Below the pieces are notes generated by a model that was given only the letters and a program-made list of their open reading frames with translations, did no database searches and was not told the DNA's origin. The position numbers were made by a program, and so were the translations under genes. DNA of 6,219 nt from Nitrosarchaeum sp. (lineage in GTDB: Archaea > Thermoproteota > Nitrososphaeria > Nitrososphaerales > Nitrosopumilaceae), in assembly GCA_013140415.1 (NCBI GenBank), contig JABFSW010000103.1, forward strand, positions 1 through 6,219. The letters are read 5' to 3'. Below are positions 1-5,477 of this stretch, piece after piece. How positions within the stretch are numbered: position 1 is the stretch's first letter; each line of letters starts with the position of its first letter.

Positions 1-345
1 TGATACTCCTAATCCACTAGTATAAACAATTTTTTTTATTTTTGATTTTTTACATAAATTAATTATTTTTTTTGTAAATTCAGTATTGATAAGATTGTAA
101 TCATTATCAATTGTTTGTTTTCCAATTCCAACTAAATGAATTAGTGCATCAGAATTTTTAAGTTTTGGCAAAATAGTTTTTTCATCATAGTTTTTTGTAA
201 TAATTTTTATTTCATTTTTAAATTTTTTAAAATTTTTTCTTGAAATTGATATTAATTTTACATTGTTATCTGAGAGATATCTTCTAACATTTTTTGCTAC
301 AAATCCACTAGCGCCAGTCACAACAACTTGCATATCTTTTATCAT
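1..345 (-). CDS. NAD(P)-binding SDR-family epimerase/dehydratase-like protein (partial, N-terminal 115 aa)
   Basis: The 5' part of a minus-strand gene whose 3' end lies beyond the left edge; 115 codons are visible without a stop. The N-terminus forms a Rossmann beta-alpha-beta unit with a glycine motif TGASGFVA (residues 10-17, G11-x2-G14-x2-A17, so the third glycine is alanine). Strand beta-2 ends in ISISRK (32-37), where a basic residue rather than an acidic one may favour NADPH. DALIHLVGIG (66-75) matches the fourth-strand segment of extended or atypical SDR proteins, and YTSGLGVS (108-115) matches the segment carrying the SDR serine. The catalytic Tyr-x3-Lys region is off the window, so the substrate cannot be named. 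A homologue of the NDUFA9 or sugar-epimerase type is possible. The start ATG at 345 fits a TATA-like box about 25 nt upstream; a second in-frame ATG at 333 would remove four residues and is also plausible. The gene is divergent from cbiD and nothing ties it to cobalamin. Confidence 0.85.
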   Translation of the reverse strand, partial: MIKDMQVVVTGASGFVAKNVRRYLSDNNVKLISISRKNFKKFKNEIKIITKNYDEKTILPKLKNSDALIHLVGIGKQTIDNDYNLINTEFTKKIINLCKKSKIKKIVYTSGLGVS

Positions 346-360
346 CTACTACTGTAGTTT

Positions 361-375
361 TTATTTTAAATATAT
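361..375 (-). promoter_or_regulatory. TATA-like promoter element of the SDR gene
   Basis: Read on the minus strand this stretch is ATATATTTAAAATAA, a good archaeal TATA-box candidate. Its core lies about 20-28 nt before the ATG at 345, which would put transcription initiation at or within a few bases of that codon. That favours a leaderless transcript from 345, or a roughly 10-nt leader if translation begins at 333. No Shine-Dalgarno sequence precedes either ATG. Confidence 0.5.
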
Positions 376-401
376 TCTAAAGAAATAATGATAGATACGT
401 T

Positions 402-424
402 TAGAATTACAAGACATAGTTCTA
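402..424. promoter_or_regulatory. Imperfect inverted repeat between divergent promoters, candidate operator
   Basis: TAGAATTAC (402-410) and ATAGTTCTA (416-424) form an inverted repeat with 7 of 9 positions paired and a 5-nt spacer. It lies between the TATA-like box of the SDR gene (361-375) and that of cbiD (about 443-452), where a dimeric regulator could affect either promoter. A direct repeat TCTCAA (426-431 and 434-439) follows it. The assignment is inference, because short AT-rich inverted repeats arise easily by chance. Confidence 0.25.
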
Positions 425-442
425 GTCTCAAAATCTCAATAC

Positions 443-452
443 AAAATATATC
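443..452 (+). promoter_or_regulatory. TATA-like promoter element of the cbiDGXC operon
   Basis: AAAATATATC lies with its centre about 33 nt before the cbiD ATG at 481, predicting initiation near 473 and a very short 5' leader. No Shine-Dalgarno match sits before the ATG, which suits a nearly leaderless transcript. The leader is far too short for a cobalamin riboswitch, and no such fold was seen. Confidence 0.4.
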
Positions 453-480
453 AAAGAAGAGTTAATACGTCAAAATAGGC

Positions 481-1575
481 ATGATTAGCGTGGAAGAGAT
501 AAAAAAAGAAAAGTTAAGGACTGGGTATACTACGGGTACTTCTGCAACAGCAGCTGCCAAAGCTGCATTACTATCTATAATCAATCAAACAGAAATTGAA
601 AATGTAGATGTTGAATTGCCTAAAGGTAGTTTTATCAAAATTCCAATTCATTTATGCCAATTTGATAAAAACAGAGCTAAGTGTTCTGTAATTAAAGATG
701 GTGGAGATGATCCAGATGTCACTCACGGTGCAGAGATAGTAGTAGAGTTATCATTTACAGATAACATTAATGAAATTGAAATTGATGGTGGTGAAGGAGT
801 AGGAATAGTTACTAAACCTGGATTAGGTCTTGAATTAAACAAAGCTGCAATCAATCCAGTTCCAAAAAAAATGATTAATGAAAATTTGAGAGAAATTATA
901 GATAAGCATCTTTTAAAAAAAGGAATCAAAGTCATAATTTCTGTTCCAAAAGGAAAAGAATTAGGTCCTAAAACAGATAATCCAAGAATTGGTATTTTAA
1001 ATGGGATTTCAATTTTAGGAACAAGTGGTATTGTAATACCATTTTCAACTGCATCATATGCGGCATCAATTAGACAAAATATTGATGTAGTAATTGCAAT
1101 GGGAGATGACACTGTTGTTCTTACAACTGGTGGAAGAAGTGAAGATTTTGCAAAAAAAATTATAGATTTACCAGAACATTGTTTTGTACAGATGGGGGAT
1201 TTTTCTGGATATACAATACAACAATGTGCAAAAAAAGCGATCAAAAAAGCATATGTTGTAGGATTTATTGGTAAATTGGCCAAAATGGCTGCAGGTGTAA
1301 AACAAACACATGTCAAAGGCTCTAAGGTAGATATGAATTTCTTGGCAGAGTTAGCTAAGAAATGTAATGCAAATGAAATAACAATTGAGAGTATAAAGAA
1401 GGCAAATACCGCCAGACATGTATCTGAAATAATTACAGAAAATAATGTTAAAGGATTCTTTGAGGAAATATGCAATGAGACATATAGACATATGAGAAAA
1501 CATTCAGAAGAAAAAGTCCCATTAGATGTCATTTTATTTGATTTTGATGGAAATATCTTGGCTAGAAAGTTCTAG
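481..1575 (+). CDS. cbiD: CbiD, cobalt-precorrin-5B C1-methyltransferase
   Basis: Full-length CbiD of 364 residues, close to the family norm. The enzyme uses S-adenosylmethionine to methylate C1 of cobalt-precorrin-5B, giving cobalt-precorrin-6A (EC 2.1.1.195) in the cytoplasm. Family landmarks in order: GYTTGTSATAAAKAAL (15-30), KDGGDDPDVTHG (72-83), GGEGVGIVTKPGLGL (103-117), NPRIGILNGISILGTSGIV (167-185), MGDFSGYTIQQ (238-248), IGKLAKMAAGVKQTH (263-277) and the C-terminal PLDVILFDFDGNILA (347-361). CbiD is unrelated to the canonical tetrapyrrole methyltransferase fold, and these motifs are specific to it. One oddity: the cysteine usual in GYTTG-T/S-C-A is Ser21 here. ATG 481 is the first start in frame, with an in-frame stop 16 nt upstream (463-465). 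The gene heads a four-gene plus-strand operon with cbiG 37 nt downstream, and ends in three consecutive stops, TAG TAG TAA. Confidence 0.96.
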   Translation: MISVEEIKKEKLRTGYTTGTSATAAAKAALLSIINQTEIENVDVELPKGSFIKIPIHLCQFDKNRAKCSVIKDGGDDPDVTHGAEIVVELSFTDNINEIEIDGGEGVGIVTKPGLGLELNKAAINPVPKKMINENLREIIDKHLLKKGIKVIISVPKGKELGPKTDNPRIGILNGISILGTSGIVIPFSTASYAASIRQNIDVVIAMGDDTVVLTTGGRSEDFAKKIIDLPEHCFVQMGDFSGYTIQQCAKKAIKKAYVVGFIGKLAKMAAGVKQTHVKGSKVDMNFLAELAKKCNANEITIESIKKANTARHVSEIITENNVKGFFEEICNETYRHMRKHSEEKVPLDVILFDFDGNILARKF

Positions 1576-1600
1576 TAGTAAGGTATTTTATTTAATTTAA

Positions 1601-1605
1601 GTGAT
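1601..1605 (+). promoter_or_regulatory. Shine-Dalgarno-like site that decides the cbiG start
   Basis: GTGAT matches part of the archaeal consensus GGAGGTGAT and ends 7 nt before the GTG at 1613. It overlaps the earlier in-frame GTG at 1601, which has no ribosome-binding site of its own. An AT-rich TATA-like stretch (about 1584-1594) lies about 29 nt before 1613, so a weak internal promoter giving a leaderless cbiG message is also conceivable. Confidence 0.4.
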
Positions 1606-1612
1606 TTTTAAT

Positions 1613-2665
1613 GTGGAAAAAATTTCAGTTCTTGCAATTACTAAAAATGGAGTAAATATAGGATTAAGATTAAAAGAGCATTTTCCAAATTGGGAAATTT
1701 TTGCACCATCTAAATTTTTAAATGACAATAAGGAAATAATTTGGTATTCAGAATCTACATCTGAAAAACTTGTTGAACTTTTTAAAAACAATAATGCATT
1801 GATTTGTTTATTTTCTTTGGGTGCAGTAATTAGACTAATTGCACCACACTTGAAAGACAAGAAAACAGATCCTGCAGTAATTGTAATTGATGATAAAACT
1901 AATTTTGTAATCAGTGTATTATCTGGACATTTAGGTGGGGCAAATGAATTAACACAAATTATTGCTCAAAAATTAAATTCCATACCAGTAATTACCACTG
2001 CAGCTGATGTCAATAAAACAATAGCAGTTGATCTTGTTGGAAAAGAATTTGGTTGGAAAATAGACGATGATTCTACAGTGACTAAAATTAGTGCACATAT
2101 GGTAAATGAAGAAAATATAGGAATTTACCAAGAAGTAGGCAAAAATAATTGGTGTAAGGAATTACCAAAAAATGTAAAAATTCATCATAGTTTAGAAGAA
2201 ATGAAAAATTCTGATGCTAAAGGATATCTAATAATTTCTGATAGAATTTTGGAAGGGGATTTTCTCAAAAATTCTGTGGTGTACAGACCTCCCAGTCTTG
2301 TAGTAGGAATTGGATTGCATTGGGATACATCTAAAGAGATCATAAAGGAAGGATTGGATTTTTGTTTACAAAAATTCAAACTCAGTGAAAAATCTATTAC
2401 AAAATTGGTCTCAATAAAAAAACCAGAAGATGTCAAGGGACTAGTTGATATTGGAAAAGAAATGGGAATTACTGTGGAATATGTGAATAGAGAAGATTTG
2501 GCAGAAATTTCTGCACCTAATCCATCAGATATGGTCAAAACATTTGAAGGAACTTCCAGTGTATCAGAAGCTGCAGCAATCAAAGTTTCTGGCGGAGAAT
2601 TAATTGTTGAAAAACAGAAATTTCCACCAAATTTGACTATAGCCATAGCGAGGATAGTAGATTGA
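1613..2665 (+). CDS. cbiG: CbiG, cobalt-precorrin-5A hydrolase
   Basis: CbiG opens the delta-lactone of cobalt-precorrin-5A and releases the C20-derived fragment as acetaldehyde, giving cobalt-precorrin-5B (EC 3.7.1.12), the substrate of the CbiD encoded just upstream. From the GTG at 1613 the protein has 350 residues, normal for the family. The N-terminal CbiG domain shows ISVLAITKNG (4-13), GAVIRLIAPHLKDK (70-83), TDPAVIVID (85-93), VLSGHLGGANE (102-112) and ITTAADVN (127-134). A less conserved middle region follows. The C-terminal domain begins at VVGIGLHWDTS (230-240) and carries APNPSDMV (301-308), SVSEAAA (316-322) and FPPNLTIAIAR (337-347). The start was set at GTG 1613 because an SD-like GTGAT precedes it at good spacing and the product then begins as family members usually do; GTG 1601 would add four residues (MIFN). 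The stop overlaps the cbiX start by 4 nt, suggesting translational coupling. Confidence 0.95.
   Translation: MEKISVLAITKNGVNIGLRLKEHFPNWEIFAPSKFLNDNKEIIWYSESTSEKLVELFKNNNALICLFSLGAVIRLIAPHLKDKKTDPAVIVIDDKTNFVISVLSGHLGGANELTQIIAQKLNSIPVITTAADVNKTIAVDLVGKEFGWKIDDDSTVTKISAHMVNEENIGIYQEVGKNNWCKELPKNVKIHHSLEEMKNSDAKGYLIISDRILEGDFLKNSVVYRPPSLVVGIGLHWDTSKEIIKEGLDFCLQKFKLSEKSITKLVSIKKPEDVKGLVDIGKEMGITVEYVNREDLAEISAPNPSDMVKTFEGTSSVSEAAAIKVSGGELIVEKQKFPPNLTIAIARIVD
2650..2653 (+). promoter_or_regulatory. Ribosome-binding site for the TTG start of cbiX
   Basis: GAGG lies inside the last codons of cbiG, 8 nt before the TTG at 2662. It supports the rare TTG start, which is otherwise suggested by the 4-nt overlap with the cbiG stop and by the family-like N-terminus encoded directly after it. 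Confidence 0.55.
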
Positions 2666-3414
2666 AGCGTGGATTATTACTAATAGATAGAGGTAGCAGA
2701 GAAAGAGAAGCTTCTGAAGAATTGGAGATTATTTGTAATGCAATAAAAGCAAAGGGAGATTATGTTTTTACAGAATATTGTTTTCTTGAAGTAGAACCGC
2801 CATACATTGAAGATGGAATCGCAAAATGTCTTAAACAAGATATAGATCATCTAACGATAGTTCCTTATTTTCTATATCCTGGAAAAAAGGTAAAAAATGC
2901 AGTTACAGATGTTATGAAATTTCAGAAAGACACCAAAGTAAAATTTGTTGTCACAAAACCAATGAGTATGCATAAAACTTTGATTAATTTAGTTGAGAAT
3001 AGAATATCTACAACATTGCAGGAGAATTATGTCACAATTCCAAAAAATGATGTAGATGTGCTAATTATTGGGCATGGTAGTAAAGATCCTAATGCACAAA
3101 TGTCATTAGATTATGTTGTAAATGGATTAAAAGAAAATTATAGAAATGTAAATAGATGTTGGTTAGAGATAGAACAGCCTGACATTGTAGAAGGTATTAA
3201 GATTTGTGAAAAAAATAATCCTCAGGCTCTTGTAATTGTATTTTATTTCTTACATGAAGGTGCACACGTCAAAACTGATATCAATAATGATCTCTTACCT
3301 GCACTTGAGAATTCTAATATTAAAAAAATATACGTTACAAAGCATTTAGGAGTTGATGAAAAAATGATTGAGTTAATAATAGAAAGAGCAAAAGAGGTAG
3401 AAAATGCAAACTAG
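2662..3414 (+). CDS. cbiX: CbiX-type sirohydrochlorin cobaltochelatase, internally duplicated
   Basis: Inserts cobalt into sirohydrochlorin at the entry to the cobalamin branch (EC 4.99.1.3). The 250 residues form two CbiX-like halves: about 1-118 with LLLIDRGSRE (5-14) and IVPYFLYPGKKVKNAV (66-81), and about 130-245 with VLIIGHGSKDPNAQ (133-146) and VIVFYFLHEGAHVKTDI (191-207). The two metal-binding histidines of the family occur only in the second half (H138 and H202, 64 residues apart, the spacing of the small archaeal CbiX). The matching positions of the first half are Arg10 and Lys76. The length lies between single-domain archaeal CbiX (about 120-140 aa) and the large bacterial form. The TTG start at 2662 overlaps the cbiG stop by 4 nt and has a GAGG site upstream. 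The gene end overlaps cbiC by 11 nt. Iron insertion for siroheme cannot be excluded from sequence, but the operon argues for cobalt. Confidence 0.9.
   Translation: MKRGLLLIDRGSREREASEELEIICNAIKAKGDYVFTEYCFLEVEPPYIEDGIAKCLKQDIDHLTIVPYFLYPGKKVKNAVTDVMKFQKDTKVKFVVTKPMSMHKTLINLVENRISTTLQENYVTIPKNDVDVLIIGHGSKDPNAQMSLDYVVNGLKENYRNVNRCWLEIEQPDIVEGIKICEKNNPQALVIVFYFLHEGAHVKTDINNDLLPALENSNIKKIYVTKHLGVDEKMIELIIERAKEVENAN
3394..3398 (+). promoter_or_regulatory. Shine-Dalgarno site of cbiC
   Basis: GAGGT lies 5 nt before the cbiC ATG at 3404, within the last codons of cbiX. It is the clearest ribosome-binding site in the window and fixes the cbiC start, showing that internal operon genes here use SD-led initiation, unlike the leaderless-looking first genes. 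Confidence 0.65.
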
Positions 3415-4045
3415 AAAGGGTCAATCAATTGAAGATGCAAGCATGCAAATGATTGATGAGGAAATTGGTACTCATCAATATAATGAAAAAGAATGGCCAA
3501 TTGTTAGAAGAGTAATTCATTCAACTGCTGATTTTGATTTTGCAAGAGAAAACAAAGTAATTTTCCATAAAGAAGCTATTGAAAGTGCAATGAATGCTCT
3601 AAAAAATGGATGCAGTATTGTAGTTGATGTAAATGGCGTAATTGGTGGCCTGAATAAACAAAATCCAAAAGATTTTCAAAACAAGATTGTTTGCAATATT
3701 TCAAACCCAGAAATAATGGAAATGGCAAAGAAAGAAAATAAAACTCGCTCTCAAGTATCAATGAGAACAGCATTATCAGATATTGATGGTGGCATAGTTG
3801 CAATTGGTAATGCGCCAACTGCCCTTATGGAAATAATACAGATGGTAAAAGAAGGCATTGTCAAACCTGCACTAATCATTGGAATTCCAGTAGGATTCAT
3901 TTGTGCTGCAGAGTCTAAAGAAGAACTTAGTAAATTAGAAGGGACACCATTTATCACCAATAAAGGAAGGAAGGGAGGAAGTTCTTCAGCATCTGCAATA
4001 ATCAATGCACTATACAAGCTTGTAAGAGCAGAATCATCTTCTTGA
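3404..4045 (+). CDS. cbiC: CbiC, cobalt-precorrin-8 methylmutase
   Basis: Moves the methyl group from C11 to C12 of cobalt-precorrin-8, producing cobyrinic acid (EC 5.4.99.60), the substrate of the CbiA encoded on the opposite strand next door. The protein has 213 residues, the usual size of CbiC/CobH. EEWPIVRRVIH-type sequence appears as KEWPIVRRVIHSTADFDFA (29-47), in which His39 corresponds to the catalytic histidine of CobH. Further family segments are VVDVNGVIGGL (73-83), the loop SQVSMRTA (116-123), VAIGNAPTAL (132-141), IIGIPVGFICAAESKEEL (158-175) and TNKGRKGGSSSASAIINAL (185-203). The ATG at 3404 has a strong SD and lies within the end of cbiX (11-nt overlap), so it is the last gene of the plus-strand operon. 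Its final 12 coding bases overlap the end of cbiA on the other strand, leaving no spacer for a terminator. Confidence 0.96.
   Translation: MQTRKGQSIEDASMQMIDEEIGTHQYNEKEWPIVRRVIHSTADFDFARENKVIFHKEAIESAMNALKNGCSIVVDVNGVIGGLNKQNPKDFQNKIVCNISNPEIMEMAKKENKTRSQVSMRTALSDIDGGIVAIGNAPTALMEIIQMVKEGIVKPALIIGIPVGFICAAESKEELSKLEGTPFITNKGRKGGSSSASAIINALYKLVRAESSS
4034..4045. other. 12-bp tail-to-tail overlap of cbiC and cbiA coding ends
   Basis: The cbiC stop TGA is at 4043-4045 on the plus strand and the cbiA stop TGA is at 4036-4034 on the minus strand, so the final codons of both genes share the same 12 bp. Each transcript must end inside the opposing gene, and mature cbiC and cbiA messages will therefore have complementary 3' ends. 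The first marked T-rich stretch beyond cbiC on the plus strand is near 4312-4330, within cbiA antisense sequence. Confidence 0.85.
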
Positions 4046-5386
4046 ATGATTAATACAATTTCTCACAAAAATTTTGGCATAATCAGAACTATCAAAGTAG
4101 AGATGTCCATATGATGCTAGTGTGTTGTGTTGAATCAGACCATCTTTATGATTTTTAATTCCTTCACCAATATCTAGTTCATATGCAAATTTTGAATCAG
4201 AAGAAACAGAATCTAATTCCGAATAGTGAAATTCATGTCCTCGTAAATCATGTATTTTATCTGAAATAGTAGTTTTTGATACTATCTTACCTTTTGTATA
4301 ATTTAATTTCATTTTTTTGGTCATTTTTGTTTCTGCATCAAAGAGACCAATCATTTTAAATTTTTTATTCCCATAATCAATAGATTTTGTAAGATACATC
4401 AATCCTCCACATTCTGCATAGATTGGAGTATTTTCTTCAGATGATTCCTTTATGATTTTTCTCATAATGTGATTTTTTTCAAGTAAATCACCAAGAATTT
4501 CTGGAAAACCACCTCCAATGTAAATTCCATCAGATTGTGGAAGTTTTTTATCATATATTGGGCTAAAAAATTTTAGATTGGCACCTTCACGTCTTAATGC
4601 TTCTAGATTATCACGATAATAGAAATTAAAGGAACTATCAAGTGCTATAGCAATTGTAGTTTTTGGTTTTTTTATTATAATTTTAGATCTTGTCGTAAGT
4701 GGTGTAGGATTTTTCATAATTTGAATAATCTTTTCAATATCAAGTGAATCTGAAATTATTTTGGAAGTTTTTTCAATTTTTGATTTAAGATTTTTTTCTT
4801 TTGCTGGAATCAATCCCAAATGTCTAGATTCAAAATGTAATTCTGAATTTTTATAAATTACTCCTATAATTGGAAGTTTTGTTTTTTCAAGTGCTTGTCT
4901 GCATAAAATTTCATGTTTTTTGCTACCAATTTTATTTAAGATAATTCCTGAAATTCTAGAATTTCTATGAAATTTTTGAAATCCAAGTACTGTTGCTGCA
5001 ATTGATCTAGCTGTTTTACTTGCATCCAATATCAAAAGTACAGGAGATTTTGTTAAAGATGCAACATGTTGAGTACTAGCATAATTTGAATCTCCACCAA
5101 ATCCATCATAGTATCCCATTACTCCTTCAATGATAGAAATATCAGATTTTGAATTAGATACAAAGCTCTCCAAAAGTTGATTTTCTCCCATTAACCAAAC
5201 ATCAAGATTAATCGCTTCATGTTTTGATATGCTTGAAAGATAACTTGGATCAATGTAATCAGGACCTACTTTGAATGGTTGTACTGAAAAGCCTCTTTTT
5301 TGTAAAGCATAGATAATTGCACATGTTATAGATGTCTTTCCAACTCCGCTAGTAGCCCCTGCTAATGTAATTCTTGGGATTTTCAA
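4034..5386 (-). CDS. cbiA: CbiA, cobyrinic acid a,c-diamide synthase (glutamine-hydrolysing)
   Basis: Amidates the a and c carboxylates of cobyrinic acid using ATP and glutamine (EC 6.3.5.11). The 450-residue length is typical. The N-terminal dethiobiotin-synthetase-like ATPase domain has a Walker A loop GATSGVGKTS (10-19), then PFKVGPDYIDPSY (37-49), NLDVWLM (60-66), IIEGVMGYYDG (85-95) and VLLILDASKTARS (116-128). The C-terminal class I-type glutaminase domain (about 243-450) has IAIALDSSFNFYY (245-257), GIYIGGGFPE (287-296), the nucleophile Cys326 in YAECGGLMYL (323-332), RGHEFHYSEL (382-391) and a likely catalytic His428 in ASYGHLYF (424-431). The start is TTG at 5386: an in-frame TAA lies at 5398-5396, no other start occurs between, and the first internal Met lies after the Walker A loop. 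A TATA-like box 31 nt upstream points to a leaderless TTG message. The gene converges on cbiC and diverges from cobA. Its product follows CbiC and precedes CobA in the pathway. Confidence 0.96.
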   Translation of the reverse strand: MKIPRITLAGATSGVGKTSITCAIIYALQKRGFSVQPFKVGPDYIDPSYLSSISKHEAINLDVWLMGENQLLESFVSNSKSDISIIEGVMGYYDGFGGDSNYASTQHVASLTKSPVLLILDASKTARSIAATVLGFQKFHRNSRISGIILNKIGSKKHEILCRQALEKTKLPIIGVIYKNSELHFESRHLGLIPAKEKNLKSKIEKTSKIISDSLDIEKIIQIMKNPTPLTTRSKIIIKKPKTTIAIALDSSFNFYYRDNLEALRREGANLKFFSPIYDKKLPQSDGIYIGGGFPEILGDLLEKNHIMRKIIKESSEENTPIYAECGGLMYLTKSIDYGNKKFKMIGLFDAETKMTKKMKLNYTKGKIVSKTTISDKIHDLRGHEFHYSELDSVSSDSKFAYELDIGEGIKNHKDGLIQHNTLASYGHLYFDSSDYAKIFVRNCINHSRR

Positions 5387-5409
5387 TTCGTATGATTAGA
5401 ATAGTTTTT

Positions 5410-5417
5410 TATTTAAA
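5410..5417 (-). promoter_or_regulatory. TATA-like promoter element of cbiA
   Basis: On the minus strand this reads TTTAAATA, followed by an A-run. Its 5' end is 31 nt before the cbiA TTG at 5386, so initiation should fall almost exactly on the start codon. No ribosome-binding site precedes the TTG. For cobA on the other strand no equally clear box is seen; the partly symmetrical TTTAAA here or TAAACAATAC (5433-5442) are the only candidates. Confidence 0.45.
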
Positions 5418-5477
5418 TTGATACATTTGGTCTAAACAATACTCAATGTTTTTACTTGGATAATTCATGAATTATCT

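Noticed and set aside
346..480. Cobalamin riboswitch upstream of cbiD
   Set aside because: The interval is only 135 bp and the predicted leader is a few bases. No B12-box-like conserved segment was seen on either strand.
723..1532. Long minus-strand reading frame across cbiD
   Set aside because: It is the antisense shadow of a clearly conserved gene, with a low-complexity hydrophobic and serine-rich translation and no recognisable domain.
1519..1575. DFDG near the CbiD C-terminus as a HAD phosphatase motif or fused domain
   Set aside because: The ILF-x-FD-x-x-IL segment is part of normal CbiD C-termini, and only 11 residues follow the motif, too few for a HAD domain.
1601..1612. GTG at 1601 as the cbiG start
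   Set aside because: It lacks an SD of its own and adds four residues not expected from the family. GTG 1613 has GTGAT at suitable spacing. The difference is only 12 nt and remains open.
2185..2646. Minus-strand reading frame across cbiG, with others at 1597-1860, 3576-3818 and 3751-4017
   Set aside because: All are antisense to well-supported genes, have no start signals or domain matches, and follow from codon bias in AT-rich DNA.
5467..5469. ATG at 5467 as the cobA start
   Set aside because: It is 11 nt from the real ATG and therefore out of frame with the CobA coding sequence.
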